Shown here: positions 25,230-34,295 of the stretch, in pieces
Position numbering within the stretch: position 1 is the stretch's first letter
Layout: every line of letters starts with the position of its first letter
Source: Photobacterium sp. TLY01
Lineage (GTDB): Bacteria; Pseudomonadota; Gammaproteobacteria; Enterobacterales; Vibrionaceae
Direction of reading: 5' to 3'
NCBI RefSeq assembly: GCF_021432065.1
Contig: NZ_CP090365.1
Location: 558,001-622,000, forward strand
DNA length: 64,000 bases
Made by a program: the position numbers and the translations under genes
The notes under the pieces: generated by a model
Told to the model about the DNA's origin: nothing
Seen by the model: the letters and a program-made list of their open reading frames with translations, nothing else
Databases searched by the model: none

Positions 25230-27377
25230 TTACCAGCGGTAATTCAGGGTGGCAATCACACTGCGCTCTTCACCGTAGTAACAGTAGTAGTCACAGCTGG
25301 ACACATAGGTTTCGTCAAACAGGTTGTTGACGTTCAGCTGAGCCTGCCATTGGTTGTTGATGTTATAGCGCGCAACGGCATCTACCAGGGTATAGGACGG
25401 CACGGTTCGATTGCTGCTGGCCGGGTTGTCGACGGTTTCACCGTTATAACGAACACCACCGCCCAGCGTCAGGCCTTGTAACAGCTCTGTGGTGAAGTCA
25501 TAGTCCAGCCAGGCTGATGCGGCGTGACGCGGTATCAGAGCGGCTCGCTGTTCTTTGCCTTTACCATAGGTTTCGTCGGTCCGTGCATCGGTATAGGTGT
25601 AGCTGGCAGTCAGTTTCAGGTTATCTGTCAGGTAACCAATACCTTCGACTTCCACACCCTGCGAGGTCGCCTCACCGGTTTGGGTTTTTACATAGGTAGC
25701 CGGATTCGTCACCAGCGCGTTTTTCTGTGTAATGTCGAACAAGGCAAGGTTCAGATAACCATCAATAAATTCTGGTGTGTATTTTACACCCACTTCGGTT
25801 TGCTGACCTTCAAGCGGTTTGTAAAGTTTGCCAGTCGCAGGATCCACTGTGGTCAGGACTTCAAATGATTCTGAGTAACTGACGTAAGGCGCGAAACCAT
25901 TGCTGGCCAGATACATCAGACCGCCGTTCAGAGAGAGCTGGCTATCATCCCGCTTCTCTTTTGTACCGGACGTTTTATTGTTGTTCTCGGTTTTCACATA
26001 ATCGTAGCGTCCGCCAAGCAGCATGACCCACTGTCCATCAAGCTTGATTTGGTGTTGTGCGTACAGACCCGCCTGCTCTTTACCAATGGTGCGTGAAGTC
26101 AGCGTACTTGGATCCACTGGCGTGAAGTTACCCGGTGTGTGATTGAAAATATCAATCGGACCACCAAAGGCGTAATCGTCTTTTTCTTTACCTTCGTTTT
26201 TATGGGTTTGGAGATCAAGACCCAGCAACAGTGTTTGTTCGGTACGGTCGGTGTAGAAGCGGCCGACAGTTTGTGTATCCAGACTGAAGCTGTCAACAGA
26301 GCCATCACGGTAGACCAAGCCTCGGTTATAAACGTTCGGGTCTATGATATTTCCATTCGAGTCAACTGCAGGTGCTGAGAAGACATAAGAACTGCGAAGC
26401 AGCATATCAATATGCCCGTAATTGGCATTTTGTTTCAGTGTCCAGGTATCGTTGAACTCGTGTTCAAGGGCATATCCAAGCGAGAATTGCGTTTTTTCAT
26501 TGATGTCGTAACCGGGCTCACCCAAATTCGTGCTTGGATCCAGTTTGCCTTGCGGGGTATCGATCAGGCTACCATAAGCAGGGAAGAAGCCGTTGGTTGG
26601 CACGCCTTCATCGTCAATGATACTGGCTAATAAGGTCAGCGTGGTTCGGTCAGACAGATCCAGCGCTAAGCTGGGAGCCAGGTAATAACGTTGGTTGTAT
26701 GTACCATCCAGCACCCCATCGCGCTCGTTGGCCATAGCGACAATCCGGTAACGCGCATCACCGTTTTCGTTGGCATAGTCAGAAATATCAATCCCGATTT
26801 GTTTGTGCGAGCGATTGCCAACCTGCAGATCGATTTCGCCTTGTGGCGTGTCGGTCGGACGCTTGCTGACCGCATTGATAACACCGCCCGGAGGTGCTTC
26901 ACCGTACAGAATCGAAGCCGGGCCTTTGAGTACCTCGACACGCTCTATGCCGAAAGGTTCGAGCATCCAGCCGTAATAACCATCTTTAAACAAACGGTTA
27001 CCATCGAGATAAGTGGCAGCATCAAAGCCACGCACTTTAATCCAGTCTGTGTCGTTGTCTGCGCCATAGGGTTGTGATGTCACACCAGCTCGGTAACGCA
27101 GGGCTTCGTCAACTTTCTGAACCTGACGAATTTCCAGTTCATCGCGGTCAACAACAGCTGCTGAACGCGGTGTTTCTTCTAAAGGTGTTTCCACTTTCAG
27201 TGCTGAAGCAGTCACCACCATGGTCTCAGGCTCAACATCCTGTACGCCGTTTGTTGTTTCATCGGCGAATGCCGGTAGGGCAACAGCAAATAAGGAAATC
27301 GGCAGAATACTTTTGTGGCAGATCTGTTTGATTGCCAGCCCAAGCGCACTTGGACTCGGCTTGAATAATTGTGTCAT
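25230..27377 (-). CDS. TonB-dependent siderophore receptor
   Basis: A 715-residue outer-membrane receptor starting at ATG 27377; the frame extends 20 codons upstream but the export signal begins here and ends at ALPAFA before DETTNG. A TonB box-like METMVVTAS region precedes the plug domain (about residues 50-160, with GPASILYGEAPPGGVINAVS). A 22-strand barrel follows, and the C-terminal segment VIATLNYRW ends in the aromatic residue expected for BamA-dependent insertion. It most resembles ferric-siderophore receptors of the FpvA/FhuE type, though no N-terminal signalling domain is present. A Fur-like box lies upstream. The siderophore is not identifiable. Confidence 0.9.
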   Translation of the reverse strand: MTQLFKPSPSALGLAIKQICHKSILPISLFAVALPAFADETTNGVQDVEPETMVVTASALKVETPLEETPRSAAVVDRDELEIRQVQKVDEALRYRAGVTSQPYGADNDTDWIKVRGFDAATYLDGNRLFKDGYYGWMLEPFGIERVEVLKGPASILYGEAPPGGVINAVSKRPTDTPQGEIDLQVGNRSHKQIGIDISDYANENGDARYRIVAMANERDGVLDGTYNQRYYLAPSLALDLSDRTTLTLLASIIDDEGVPTNGFFPAYGSLIDTPQGKLDPSTNLGEPGYDINEKTQFSLGYALEHEFNDTWTLKQNANYGHIDMLLRSSYVFSAPAVDSNGNIIDPNVYNRGLVYRDGSVDSFSLDTQTVGRFYTDRTEQTLLLGLDLQTHKNEGKEKDDYAFGGPIDIFNHTPGNFTPVDPSTLTSRTIGKEQAGLYAQHQIKLDGQWVMLLGGRYDYVKTENNNKTSGTKEKRDDSQLSLNGGLMYLASNGFAPYVSYSESFEVLTTVDPATGKLYKPLEGQQTEVGVKYTPEFIDGYLNLALFDITQKNALVTNPATYVKTQTGEATSQGVEVEGIGYLTDNLKLTASYTYTDARTDETYGKGKEQRAALIPRHAASAWLDYDFTTELLQGLTLGGGVRYNGETVDNPASSNRTVPSYTLVDAVARYNINNQWQAQLNVNNLFDETYVSSCDYYCYYGEERSVIATLNYRW

Positions 27378-27413
27378 AACGCGGATACCCAAACGAATGT
27401 AAAACAAATACGA

Positions 27414-27432
27414 AGTAATAATTATTGTTATT
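27414..27432 (-). promoter_or_regulatory. Putative Fur box upstream of the TonB receptor
   Basis: On the minus strand AATAACAATAATTATTACT matches the 19-bp Fur consensus GATAATGATAATCATTATC at 13 positions. It lies 37 bases upstream of the receptor start, where it would cover the promoter. Iron-dependent repression is expected for such a receptor. Confidence 0.55.
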
Positions 27433-27762
27433 TGCAATTATACTTACCGACTTCCCAGGGTATGTGATCTTAATCACCTTTTTGATGCGATGAGACAATT
27501 CTGCAGAATAAAAAAACATCCAGTATCATATTTTTGCTACAAAATACTGGACTTGATGCATAGGGAAATTGATGAGTTGCCGGAGGGATATTCCAGTTAA
27601 TTAAACGACATAATTATTCAATTAGTTTAACTTGGTGTGCATTTTTGGGGTGTTTACCACATGTAATGCTGAAAAAATTCATACTTTGATGACAAAGTGT
27701 TCACAATTGGTATCGCTATCATTATATTGGTCCGACATACGAAGTAAACGGACTTGTCAGTT

Positions 27763-29757
27763 ATGAATTTATCCATTGCAAGGAAGCTCAGAGTCAGCTT
27801 TTTCTTGTTGACTGCATTATTTTTAGCCGCAGCAATTATTCTTTATTTCCAGATCAATAAAGTGGAAAGCCATGCTTATTCACTCTTGAATGTGGATATT
27901 CCCACTGTGGATGCCAGCCGTTCAATCCAGCAAAATGCCGAATTCTCCTTGTCCAGTCTCCGGGCTTATATGCTGGCGGCAGATGAAGCGCGGCAGGAAC
28001 GTTACCGTCAACAACTTGACGATGCGTTTACCAAAGTAGATGAAGAAGTCGCCCGTTTACAAGCGCATCTGAGTGAAGCGCAATTTCAGTTAGTGCAAGC
28101 CGACTGGGAAGCGCTGAAAGCCAGTGAAACAGCGGTGGCCGCCATGAGCCACACACCGGAAAACCTGCCCGCGCATACGTTATTGCAATCGGAAGCGGCG
28201 CCGCTGGCTGAAGTAGCGCTCGATCAGCTGCAGGGCATGCTGAACGAAGAAGAAAGTAATCCTGCTGGTGACGATCGCAAGCGGCTGATGAAGCTGCTGA
28301 CAGATGCTTATTCGTCGCTATCTAACGGTCTGGGTGAATTGCGTGCGTTTTTGATCAGCGCCGATCAGGACAATCTGGACAAGTTCGAAGAGTACCTGCG
28401 GCATCATAACCGGGCGGTTTCTGAAATTAACCGCAAGCAGGACAGCCTGAGCGACAGCCAGAAAAGTCTCTGGTCGCTGTTTAAAGAAATGCAGAATATG
28501 TATTTGCCGATGGCGACAGACGTTGTGATGCACCGCCAGGCGCAGGACTGGAATAAAGCCAATTACCAGATGGAAACAGAAACCCTGCTTGCTGTCGAAC
28601 AGCTGGCGCAAACCATTGAAACAGTGGTTCGCGAACAGCAGGTGATTGCGGCCGAAAGTGGGGATGCGATTCGCAGCAGCGTGCAGAAAGTGGTGGTGTT
28701 GCTGATTGCCACCAGTGTGATTGCCAGCTTAAGTTCTTTGTTTATTGCCACCTGGTTGGGGCGGGATATTGGTTCGCGCTTAAGCCGTGTCGTGACACGT
28801 GCGGAGGAAATATCGCACGGTAATTTCTCAGGTAAAGCGCTGGTAAACAAAGGCGCTGATGAAATCGCCGCGTTGATTGATGCGGTGAACCGCATGTCCG
28901 TTGCTTTGTCTGGCTTAGTCACCGGGGTGTCGACCAAAGCGAACGCAGTGAATGCCAGCATGGATCAGTTGCTCGCTACCAATGCCGATACGGCAGGGGA
29001 AGTGAGCGATCAGGCGTCGCGCATTAACTCTGTAGCGACAGCGATCGAAGAAATGTCCGCCACGGCCCATGAAACAGCCCAGAATACTCAGGCTGCCTCA
29101 GACGATCTGGCTCACTCGGCTTCTCTGCTGGTGAACGGTGAGCAGGCACTGGATCAAAACCAGCAGACAGTGACAGAGCTGAATACCCTGGTGGCGCAGG
29201 CCAGCGACATGGTTCAGCAACTTAGGGCTGACAGTGATCGCATTGAACATGTGACAGAAGTGATTCAGGGGGTTGCCGAGCAAACCAACCTGCTGGCGCT
29301 GAATGCGGCGATAGAAGCGGCCCGTGCCGGTGAGTTAGGCCGCGGCTTTGCGGTTGTTGCCGATGAAGTCCGCCTGCTGGCCCAGCGTACCACTGAGTCG
29401 ACCACAGAGATTAACGCGATTGTTGAAGCCCTGCAGGCGTCTACCCACCAGGTGGTCCAGGTGATTGAACAGAGTCAGTCTCTGGTTCAGGTGGGCACAG
29501 AGCATACGGCAACAGCCAATGAGATGCTCAAAGATACGGTTCGCTACATGGAGGTGGTGTCGCAGAAGGTGAGTGATATTGCGGTTGCGACTGAACAACA
29601 GTCGAATGTGTCGCAGTCTGTTGCTGAGCTGGTGCACCAGCTGTCTTCTTCTGCCGACGATGTGTCGGGCAATTGCAAGAATGCCAATCAGACCTCTCAG
29701 TCCATCAAATCCCAGGTGGATGAACTCAACAGCGCCATGCAAAAATTTGTGGTGTAG
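27763..29757 (+). CDS. Methyl-accepting chemotaxis protein
   Basis: A 664-residue chemoreceptor. A first membrane helix (about 10-30) is followed by a long helical periplasmic domain of about 270 residues, consistent with a helical bimodular or four-helix sensor. A second membrane helix (about 310-335) leads to a HAMP domain and the cytoplasmic signalling coiled coil, whose hairpin tip [19 protein letters not shown] is intact. ATG 27763 is chosen over an upstream TTG because the hydrophobic N-terminus starts there. It diverges from the TonB receptor across a 385-base AT-rich gap. The ligand is unknown. Confidence 0.9.
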   Translation: MNLSIARKLRVSFFLLTALFLAAAIILYFQINKVESHAYSLLNVDIPTVDASRSIQQNAEFSLSSLRAYMLAADEARQERYRQQLDDAFTKVDEEVARLQAHLSEAQFQLVQADWEALKASETAVAAMSHTPENLPAHTLLQSEAAPLAEVALDQLQGMLNEEESNPAGDDRKRLMKLLTDAYSSLSNGLGELRAFLISADQDNLDKFEEYLRHHNRAVSEINRKQDSLSDSQKSLWSLFKEMQNMYLPMATDVVMHRQAQDWNKANYQMETETLLAVEQLAQTIETVVREQQVIAAESGDAIRSSVQKVVVLLIATSVIASLSSLFIATWLGRDIGSRLSRVVTRAEEISHGNFSGKALVNKGADEIAALIDAVNRMSVALSGLVTGVSTKANAVNASMDQLLATNADTAGEVSDQASRINSVATAIEEMSATAHETAQNTQAASDDLAHSASLLVNGEQALDQNQQTVTELNTLVAQASDMVQQLRADSDRIEHVTEVIQGVAEQTNLLALNAAIEAARAGELGRGFAVVADEVRLLAQRTTESTTEINAIVEALQASTHQVVQVIEQSQSLVQVGTEHTATANEMLKDTVRYMEVVSQKVSDIAVATEQQSNVSQSVAELVHQLSSSADDVSGNCKNANQTSQSIKSQVDELNSAMQKFVV

Positions 29758-29780
29758 TCATTTCAGTGTTGAGTAAACGA

Positions 29781-29804
29781 AACCCGGCAACAGCCGGGTT
29801 TTTT
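29781..29804 (+). terminator. Rho-independent terminator
   Basis: AACCCGGC/GCCGGGTT with a 4-base loop and a T run, 23 bases after the chemoreceptor stop codon. Confidence 0.92.
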
Positions 29805-29874
29805 AACCTTTGAAATCATCAGCGTGACATTTTTTTCTGCGAAGGAGAGTCTATCCGGGTCAGTCGCCGTCTAT

Positions 29875-30726
29875 TCACGACGAGCACACAAACCACGCTT
29901 TGGCACTGGCCGTGATATAGGCTTCTTCGTGCCAGTCTAAGCGCTCTAAGGTTGGCGCGGTCCGGATATCACCTTTGTATTTTTCGGTCACCAGGACTCT
30001 GACTTTGCCATCAGTCGCATTCCGGACCGTGCCACGATAGGTGTAACCCAGCGTGCTGTTTCGCGGCCTTTCATACAGACAGACATTTTCACCCACACTG
30101 GTATAGATATGTTCGCTTTCTTCTGTCCAGGCCCCATTGGCTGCCGGTGCTTTGGTGGGCTCAATCAGTACAGTTGCTTCGGCGGGCGAATCAAACAGCT
30201 TACGTTCGGCAGTATACGGCTGATAACCCAGTACAATGGCCGAGTTCAACCATTCGTCATCCGGCGCGCCATCATTCTCGATCACTTTCAGCGTGACGAA
30301 CGGACCGTCGAGACACAGATCTGCCCATTGATCTGTGCTGCTGATACTGGCTGAGAAGAAAGGAAATTCCTCGGCGGTATTGGTGTTGACGACGCACCAG
30401 GTGCCTGTCTCCTGATGATTCAATTGTCCCTCATTGAGATCACAGACCTGCCGGGCCAGATTCTGGAACTGTGCGATATCTTCCGCGGCCTGCTCAGGGC
30501 TGTTACTGCAATACCGATAGGTATAAGAGAAGGCGCTTTTCGGGTAATACTGCCCTTTGTCAACGACGGCACCGTTGGCGCGAACTTCATTTTCGTCAAT
30601 GAAATCCTGTGCCGTGTCGTACATGCTGTAGTCACTGCTGAAACCCAGCGAAGATAAACTGCTGCATCCCGACAGCAATACAATGCCTGTAAAAGCGAAA
30701 CACGCGCGTGAAAAGTGCTTTTGCAT
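29875..30726 (-). CDS. Putative lipoprotein of unknown function
   Basis: A 283-residue protein starting at ATG 30726. The N-terminus is a lipoprotein signal with lipobox LLSGC (cysteine near residue 21), so the mature protein should be membrane-anchored and periplasmic. I do not recognise a domain. Several cysteines occur (YRYCSNSP, ARQVCDLNEG, ENVCLYERP), possibly in disulfides, and the C-terminal half (YTYRGTVRNATDGKVRVLV) could be an SH3-like fold. An upstream extension to 30816 is open but would hide the lipobox. It lies downstream of nothing obvious and converges on the chemoreceptor gene. Confidence 0.7.
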   Translation of the reverse strand: MQKHFSRACFAFTGIVLLSGCSSLSSLGFSSDYSMYDTAQDFIDENEVRANGAVVDKGQYYPKSAFSYTYRYCSNSPEQAAEDIAQFQNLARQVCDLNEGQLNHQETGTWCVVNTNTAEEFPFFSASISSTDQWADLCLDGPFVTLKVIENDGAPDDEWLNSAIVLGYQPYTAERKLFDSPAEATVLIEPTKAPAANGAWTEESEHIYTSVGENVCLYERPRNSTLGYTYRGTVRNATDGKVRVLVTEKYKGDIRTAPTLERLDWHEEAYITASAKAWFVCSS

Positions 30727-30816
30727 ATCACCAACACCTATAACCCAAATACATAATTTTATGAAGTTAAGTATAGGTATGTACTCGAAAAAGTGAAGGA
30801 ATACAGAGGCTAACAA

Positions 30817-30852
30817 TGACGCGGTATCTTGAATAAGAAAGATGCCGCGTCA
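30817..30852. other. Hairpin between lipoprotein and trxC genes
   Basis: TGACGCGG-T-ATCTT pairs with AAGAT-G-CCGCGTCA across an 8-base loop. It sits 27 bases after the trxC stop on the minus strand. No T-tract flanks it, so it is either a weak terminator or an RNA-stability element. Confidence 0.5.
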
Positions 30853-30878
30853 GTGGTGACCTGATGGGTGCGGAAGGG

Positions 30879-31316
30879 CTATTTAGCCAGCGCCTGATTC
30901 AGCCATTGATCGAAATGTGATTTCGGCAATGCGCCATTGAGGGTATCAACCAGTTTGCCTTCTCTGAACAGCATAATGGTCGGGATACTGCGAATGCGAT
31001 ATTGTGCCGCCAGCGCTTGTTGCGCTTCGGTATCAATTTTTACAAAACGCACCTGCCCGGTTCGTTCTGCCGCAACATCTTCGAAAATTGGCGCAAAACC
31101 CACGCATGGGTTACACCAGGGGGCCCAGAAATCAACCACAACGGGCTGTTCACTTTGCAGCACAGCCTGGAAGTTATCGGCGGTGCCTTCAAAGGGTTTT
31201 CCGTCGAGCAGTGCGTCTTTACATGCACCACAGACGGCTTTGTCATTCATGCGTTCTACGGGAATACGGTTCAGGCCCTGGCAATGCGGGCAGCGGGTCG
31301 TGATCGTTGACATCAT
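30879..31316 (-). CDS. trxC: Thioredoxin 2
   Basis: A cytoplasmic thioredoxin with the N-terminal zinc ribbon characteristic of TrxC (CPHC near residue 9 and CGAC near 30) before a thioredoxin fold. The active site reads WAPWCNPCVGFAP, with asparagine where TrxC and most thioredoxins have glycine (WCGPC). The cis-proline is in IRSIPTIMLF. Length (145 residues) is normal. ATG 31316 is preferred over adjacent codons because GGA lies about 7 bases upstream. Function is reduction of protein disulfides, often in oxidative stress. It appears to be transcribed alone. Confidence 0.88.
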   Translation of the reverse strand: MMSTITTRCPHCQGLNRIPVERMNDKAVCGACKDALLDGKPFEGTADNFQAVLQSEQPVVVDFWAPWCNPCVGFAPIFEDVAAERTGQVRFVKIDTEAQQALAAQYRIRSIPTIMLFREGKLVDTLNGALPKSHFDQWLNQALAK

Positions 31317-31498
31317 CAATTTCCATCTGTCTCAATATGGGCTCAATGTACTGATTTTATGCCGCTCAGAAAAGAGGGAACAGGGCAATTATTGCAATAG
31401 ATAAAAACGATGGTGAGATGATGAGAGGCTGGCAGTGCATGGCTAATGCAAGACAGCACATTAGCCATGATGAGATCGGTAGCATGTATTGTGGGCGC

Positions 31499-31702
31499 TT
31501 AGTGTAACAAACCCAGCTCTTTGGCTTCCTCAATGGTTAATCCGCATTCACGGATGTCACGCAGCATTTCAATACGGCGGCGTGCGGCAGCTTGTTGACG
31601 TTTATTAGCAGAAACTTTAGCAGATGATGCGGATTCGTCCTGCTGATCCCACTTGTTAGTGGCGTCAGCCATTTCCAGATATTCAAGTGAGTTGATAGAC
31701 AC
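31499..31702 (-). CDS. Small conserved protein, PA3496-like
   Basis: A 67-residue basic protein starting at GTG 31702, with a perfect AGGAGG five bases upstream that fixes the start. The middle KRQQAAARRRIEMLRDIREC resembles the short PA3496-type family annotated as putative envelope-integrity proteins in gammaproteobacteria; that name is from general knowledge of the family and its role is not established. No membrane segment is seen. It stands alone between trxC and the carboxypeptidase gene. Confidence 0.7.
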   Translation of the reverse strand: MSINSLEYLEMADATNKWDQQDESASSAKVSANKRQQAAARRRIEMLRDIRECGLTIEEAKELGLLH

Positions 31703-31925
31703 AATTACCTCCTGAAAGCACTATGCGTCGAGATCAGGCATATCTTTATCAGAGCTTTCAGACAGCGTCAAAGCAAAGAAATTGCGCTTTGTGACCAAAG
31801 GCGAATTTGTGAGATGAAGTCGCGGGCAGGATAAAATACTGCTTTGACAGCGTCGATTTTCAGAGTATCTTTCGCCGTTCGAGCCGGTAAAAACACTGGC
31901 TGAATCATGCGCCATCCAAGTGCTA

Positions 31926-31951
31926 AAAAGCCAGTCCGGAGACTGGCTTTT
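31926..31951 (-). terminator. Terminator of the M14 carboxypeptidase gene
   Basis: AAAAGCCAGTC/GACTGGCTTTT is an 11-bp perfect stem with a 4-base loop, 22 bases after the carboxypeptidase stop on the minus strand. Its symmetrical A and T ends could let it act in both directions. Confidence 0.85.
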
Positions 31952-31972
31952 GCATTTCTCAATCAGCCATAA

Positions 31973-33100
31973 TCAGCGCAGTTGGTCAACGACTACGCGG
32001 ACTGCGGCTAACATGTCCTGACCAAATGCCAGACTGCGTTCCGGCGACCAGCCATAAAAGGCATCCGGTTGCAGGTTGTGATCTTTAAACGGCATTTCAA
32101 CGGTATACGCCAGACATTTAAATTGCTCACCAACCCAGGCTGTGCCCATGCTCAGATTGGCTTCGCCCGGTGCATCTTTGTCATAGCCATAGTCATCCTG
32201 AAATTCCGGTGTAATCGTCAGCAAGGCTTGTTTAAAGTTGTGTTCCAGCGTGGCGTGACGCTCGTCATAGGAAGGAATGCCTTCACAGCCAGCGACAAAA
32301 TTGTATGGGATGGCTTCATCACCATGAATATCGAGGAACATATCAACGCCGGTTTCCAGCATGCGCTCCCGCACCAGGAAAACCTCCGGACTTTTCTCCA
32401 TGCTGGGGGTCAGCCATTCACGGTTCAGGTTGATGCCGGCGGCATTGGTGCGCAGGTGGCCTCTGATGCTGCCATCCGGGTTCATGTTCGGCACAATGTA
32501 AAAGACGGCACGCTCTAGCAGCGCACGGCCGACAGTGTCGGTTTCATCCAGCAAGCGCTGCAGCAGCCCTTCCATGAACCACTCCGCCATGGTCTCGCCC
32601 GGATGCTGGCGCGCAATGATCCAGATCTTCTTCTTGCCTTCACCTGGCTCGCCGACCGTCAGCAGGCTGATGTCATTGTTATCGAGCGTGCTGCCCAGGG
32701 TTTCCAGTTCGCAGTTGAAGTTCATCTGAGCCTGATGCAGCAAATCCAGATGCCTGTCGTAGCTGTACGGGGCAAAGTAGGCGAAATACATGGAACGCTG
32801 TTCAGGAATCACCTTAAAGCGCAGGGTGTCACCGTCAAATTCAGCCGGAATGCGGAACCACTCTTCACGGTCATAAGATGCCACGACATCGTAATCTTTC
32901 CAGCCTTCCGGGTAGGCAGATTTCGCTAAATCCTGTAATTCGAAACCATGTTCAACCTGCGCCTGAGTTTCCAGACGAAAGTGAAACCACTGGTAAAAAT
33001 CAGATTGGTTGTCTTTTTTGATTCGCAGCTGAATATCACCAGGCTGATCGGCTTTTACAACATCAATATTGCCGCTTTCGAAGTTACTGAAAATGTTCAT
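31973..33100 (-). CDS. M14-family zinc carboxypeptidase (cytosolic carboxypeptidase type)
   Basis: A 375-residue metallopeptidase without a signal peptide. An N-terminal beta domain (about 1-120) precedes the catalytic domain, as in CCP-like M14 enzymes. Zinc ligands are seen in ARQHPGETMAEWF (HxxE) and the third histidine in FLDIHGDEAIPYN. NMNPDGSIRGH and GINLNREW are substrate-binding motifs, and AYTVEMPFKD carries the catalytic glutamate. The likely role is cytoplasmic trimming of C-terminal residues from peptides. It is a single gene with its own terminator. Confidence 0.9.
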   Translation of the reverse strand: MNIFSNFESGNIDVVKADQPGDIQLRIKKDNQSDFYQWFHFRLETQAQVEHGFELQDLAKSAYPEGWKDYDVVASYDREEWFRIPAEFDGDTLRFKVIPEQRSMYFAYFAPYSYDRHLDLLHQAQMNFNCELETLGSTLDNNDISLLTVGEPGEGKKKIWIIARQHPGETMAEWFMEGLLQRLLDETDTVGRALLERAVFYIVPNMNPDGSIRGHLRTNAAGINLNREWLTPSMEKSPEVFLVRERMLETGVDMFLDIHGDEAIPYNFVAGCEGIPSYDERHATLEHNFKQALLTITPEFQDDYGYDKDAPGEANLSMGTAWVGEQFKCLAYTVEMPFKDHNLQPDAFYGWSPERSLAFGQDMLAAVRVVVDQLR

Positions 33101-33205
33101 CTCTCTAAACCTTGTAAGGTAAATGAAGGCAGAAGGTTAGCACAACTATAGCAAGAGCATAACCAGCCTGCTGTTTGCCGTGCTATTGTCAGACCGTTAA
33201 GCTAG

Positions 33206-33673
33206 GTGCACAGTAAAGTAACCACAGAGGTGGCAAGGTTGGGATTACATTATTCATCCCGGGCACTGATCGAAGTGCAGGGAAAAGTACTTCTGGTCAA
33301 ACGGGTTGGGGAGGTATTCACGTTTCTTCCTGGCGGTCATGTTGATGCCGGAGAAGCGGCAGCACAGGCGGTTGCGAGAGAAATTCGGGAAGAAACCGGG
33401 CTCACCGCAGAGATCGGCGATCTGATCGGGATCGCTGAAAACGACTGGCAGGAAAATGGTCAGCATCAAACGGAAATCGCGCTGGTTTTTCGTGCCCGCA
33501 TTGTCGGGATGGACGCGCCGGCAGCCATTGTTTCAAAAGAGCCCCATCTTGAATTTATCTGGGCAGACAAGTTACAACTGGACGCACATCAGCTTCACCC
33601 CGTTGCTCTGCGCGATATCATCTGTAATGACACGCGTCAGTATCAGGGATTTGTGGCGTCTGACTTAGCTTAA
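33206..33673 (+). CDS. Nudix hydrolase
   Basis: A 155-residue protein with a complete Nudix box: glycine in GGHVDAGEAAAQAVA followed by REIREETGL. This motif binds the metal and cleaves nucleoside diphosphates linked to another group. The start is GTG 33206, with weak ribosome-site support; a second GTG at 33230 is possible. The gene is divergent from the carboxypeptidase gene and lies upstream of tRNA-Ser. The substrate is not predictable. Confidence 0.85.
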   Translation: MHSKVTTEVARLGLHYSSRALIEVQGKVLLVKRVGEVFTFLPGGHVDAGEAAAQAVAREIREETGLTAEIGDLIGIAENDWQENGQHQTEIALVFRARIVGMDAPAAIVSKEPHLEFIWADKLQLDAHQLHPVALRDIICNDTRQYQGFVASDLA

Positions 33674-33757
33674 GCGGTGTTTATGACGCAAAAAGAGGGT
33701 TAAGTCACCAATAACCATTCCGCCTGGCGGCTTATTGAGCACTTGAACTTTTTTTAC

Positions 33758-33786
33758 TTTACAGCACCGTCATCCCCACGTATGAT
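33758..33786 (+). promoter_or_regulatory. Sigma-70 promoter of tRNA-Ser
   Basis: TTTACA (33758-33763) and TATGAT (33781-33786) are separated by exactly 17 bases, followed by a GC-rich discriminator. The tRNA begins 14 bases after the -10 box. Confidence 0.8.
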
Positions 33787-33799
33787 TCGCCGCACTTAC

Positions 33800-33890
33800 G
33801 GAGAGATGGCTGAGTGGTTGAAAGCACCGGTCTTGAAAACCGGCATACGTTAATAGCGTATCTAGGGTTCAAATCCCTATCTCTCCGCCA
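33800..33890 (+). tRNA. tRNA-Ser (anticodon UGA)
   Basis: A 91-base type II tRNA. The acceptor GGAGAGA pairs with TCTCTCC, and the CCA end is encoded (33888-33890). The anticodon stem CCGGT/ACCGG encloses loop CTTGAAA with anticodon TGA. A long variable arm (CATACG...CGTATC region) is typical of serine tRNA, and the T loop GGTTCAAATCC is intact. Confidence 0.96.
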
Positions 33891-33900
33891 CATTCGAAGA

Positions 33901-33928
33901 AACCGCTGAATTATCAGCGGTTTTTTTT
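33901..33928 (+). terminator. Terminator of tRNA-Ser
   Basis: AACCGCTGA/TCAGCGGTT with a 4-base loop and eight T residues, 10 bases after the tRNA. A near-identical copy lies at 34216-34243. Confidence 0.92.
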
Positions 33929-34078
33929 CGCCTGAACTTTGGCAAGATGAGATAGGGTGAAGAAGCCTAGAAGGGGCGGACGGCGAGTCTTCAGCCGAGC
34001 GAAGCGAGACCACGTTGCCTTTAGGCAACGCCCGAAGGGGCGCGAGCTTGCTAGTGATAAATCCCCCCATGCCTTGTT

Positions 34079-34140
34079 TTGGCTCCGCCACATTCGAAAG
34101 CCTCGTCATCAGACGGGGACGCCTAGTCGGGGCTTTTTTT
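34079..34140 (+). repeat. Relic of a tRNA 3' end with its own terminator
   Basis: TGGCTCCGCCACATTCGAAA repeats the sequence found at the 3' end and just beyond tRNA-Ser (CTCCGCCACATTCGAA). It is followed by a terminator-like hairpin beginning AAAGCC at 34097 and ending GGGGCTTTTTTT at 34140. No intact tRNA body precedes it. It looks like the remains of a second tRNA unit from a former tandem array. Confidence 0.55.
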
Positions 34141-34215
34141 ATTGGATTTCAGCTGATGTTTTCCGGGATTTGAAAATCCCTCTATACCTCATTCTGGCTC
34201 CACCACATTCGAAGA

Positions 34216-34243
34216 AACCGCTGAACTGTCAGCGGTTTTTTTT
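34216..34243 (+). terminator. Duplicated tRNA-type terminator
   Basis: AACCGCTGA/TCAGCGGTT with loop ACTG and eight T residues. Compared with 33901-33928, only the loop differs. Confidence 0.85.
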
Positions 34244-34256
34244 CGCCTGAACCTTG

Positions 34257-34295
34257 GCAAGATGAGACAGCAAGATGAGACAGCAAGATGAGATA
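34257..34295 (+). repeat. Three tandem 13-bp repeats
   Basis: GCAAGATGAGACA occurs twice and then as GCAAGATGAGATA. The homologous site at about 33947 has a single unit, so the expansion happened after the duplication. Confidence 0.85.

Noticed and set aside
31721..31962. Two overlapping small minus-strand frames before the carboxypeptidase terminator, including one from ATG 31908
   Set aside because: Composition is partly protein-like, but frames are short, change phase and have only weak ribosome sites; at most a decayed gene.
33759..34109. Minus-strand open frame across tRNA-Ser
   Set aside because: It is the well-known spurious translation of a serine tRNA antisense strand (contains RDLNPR); the tRNA with promoter and terminator explains the sequence.
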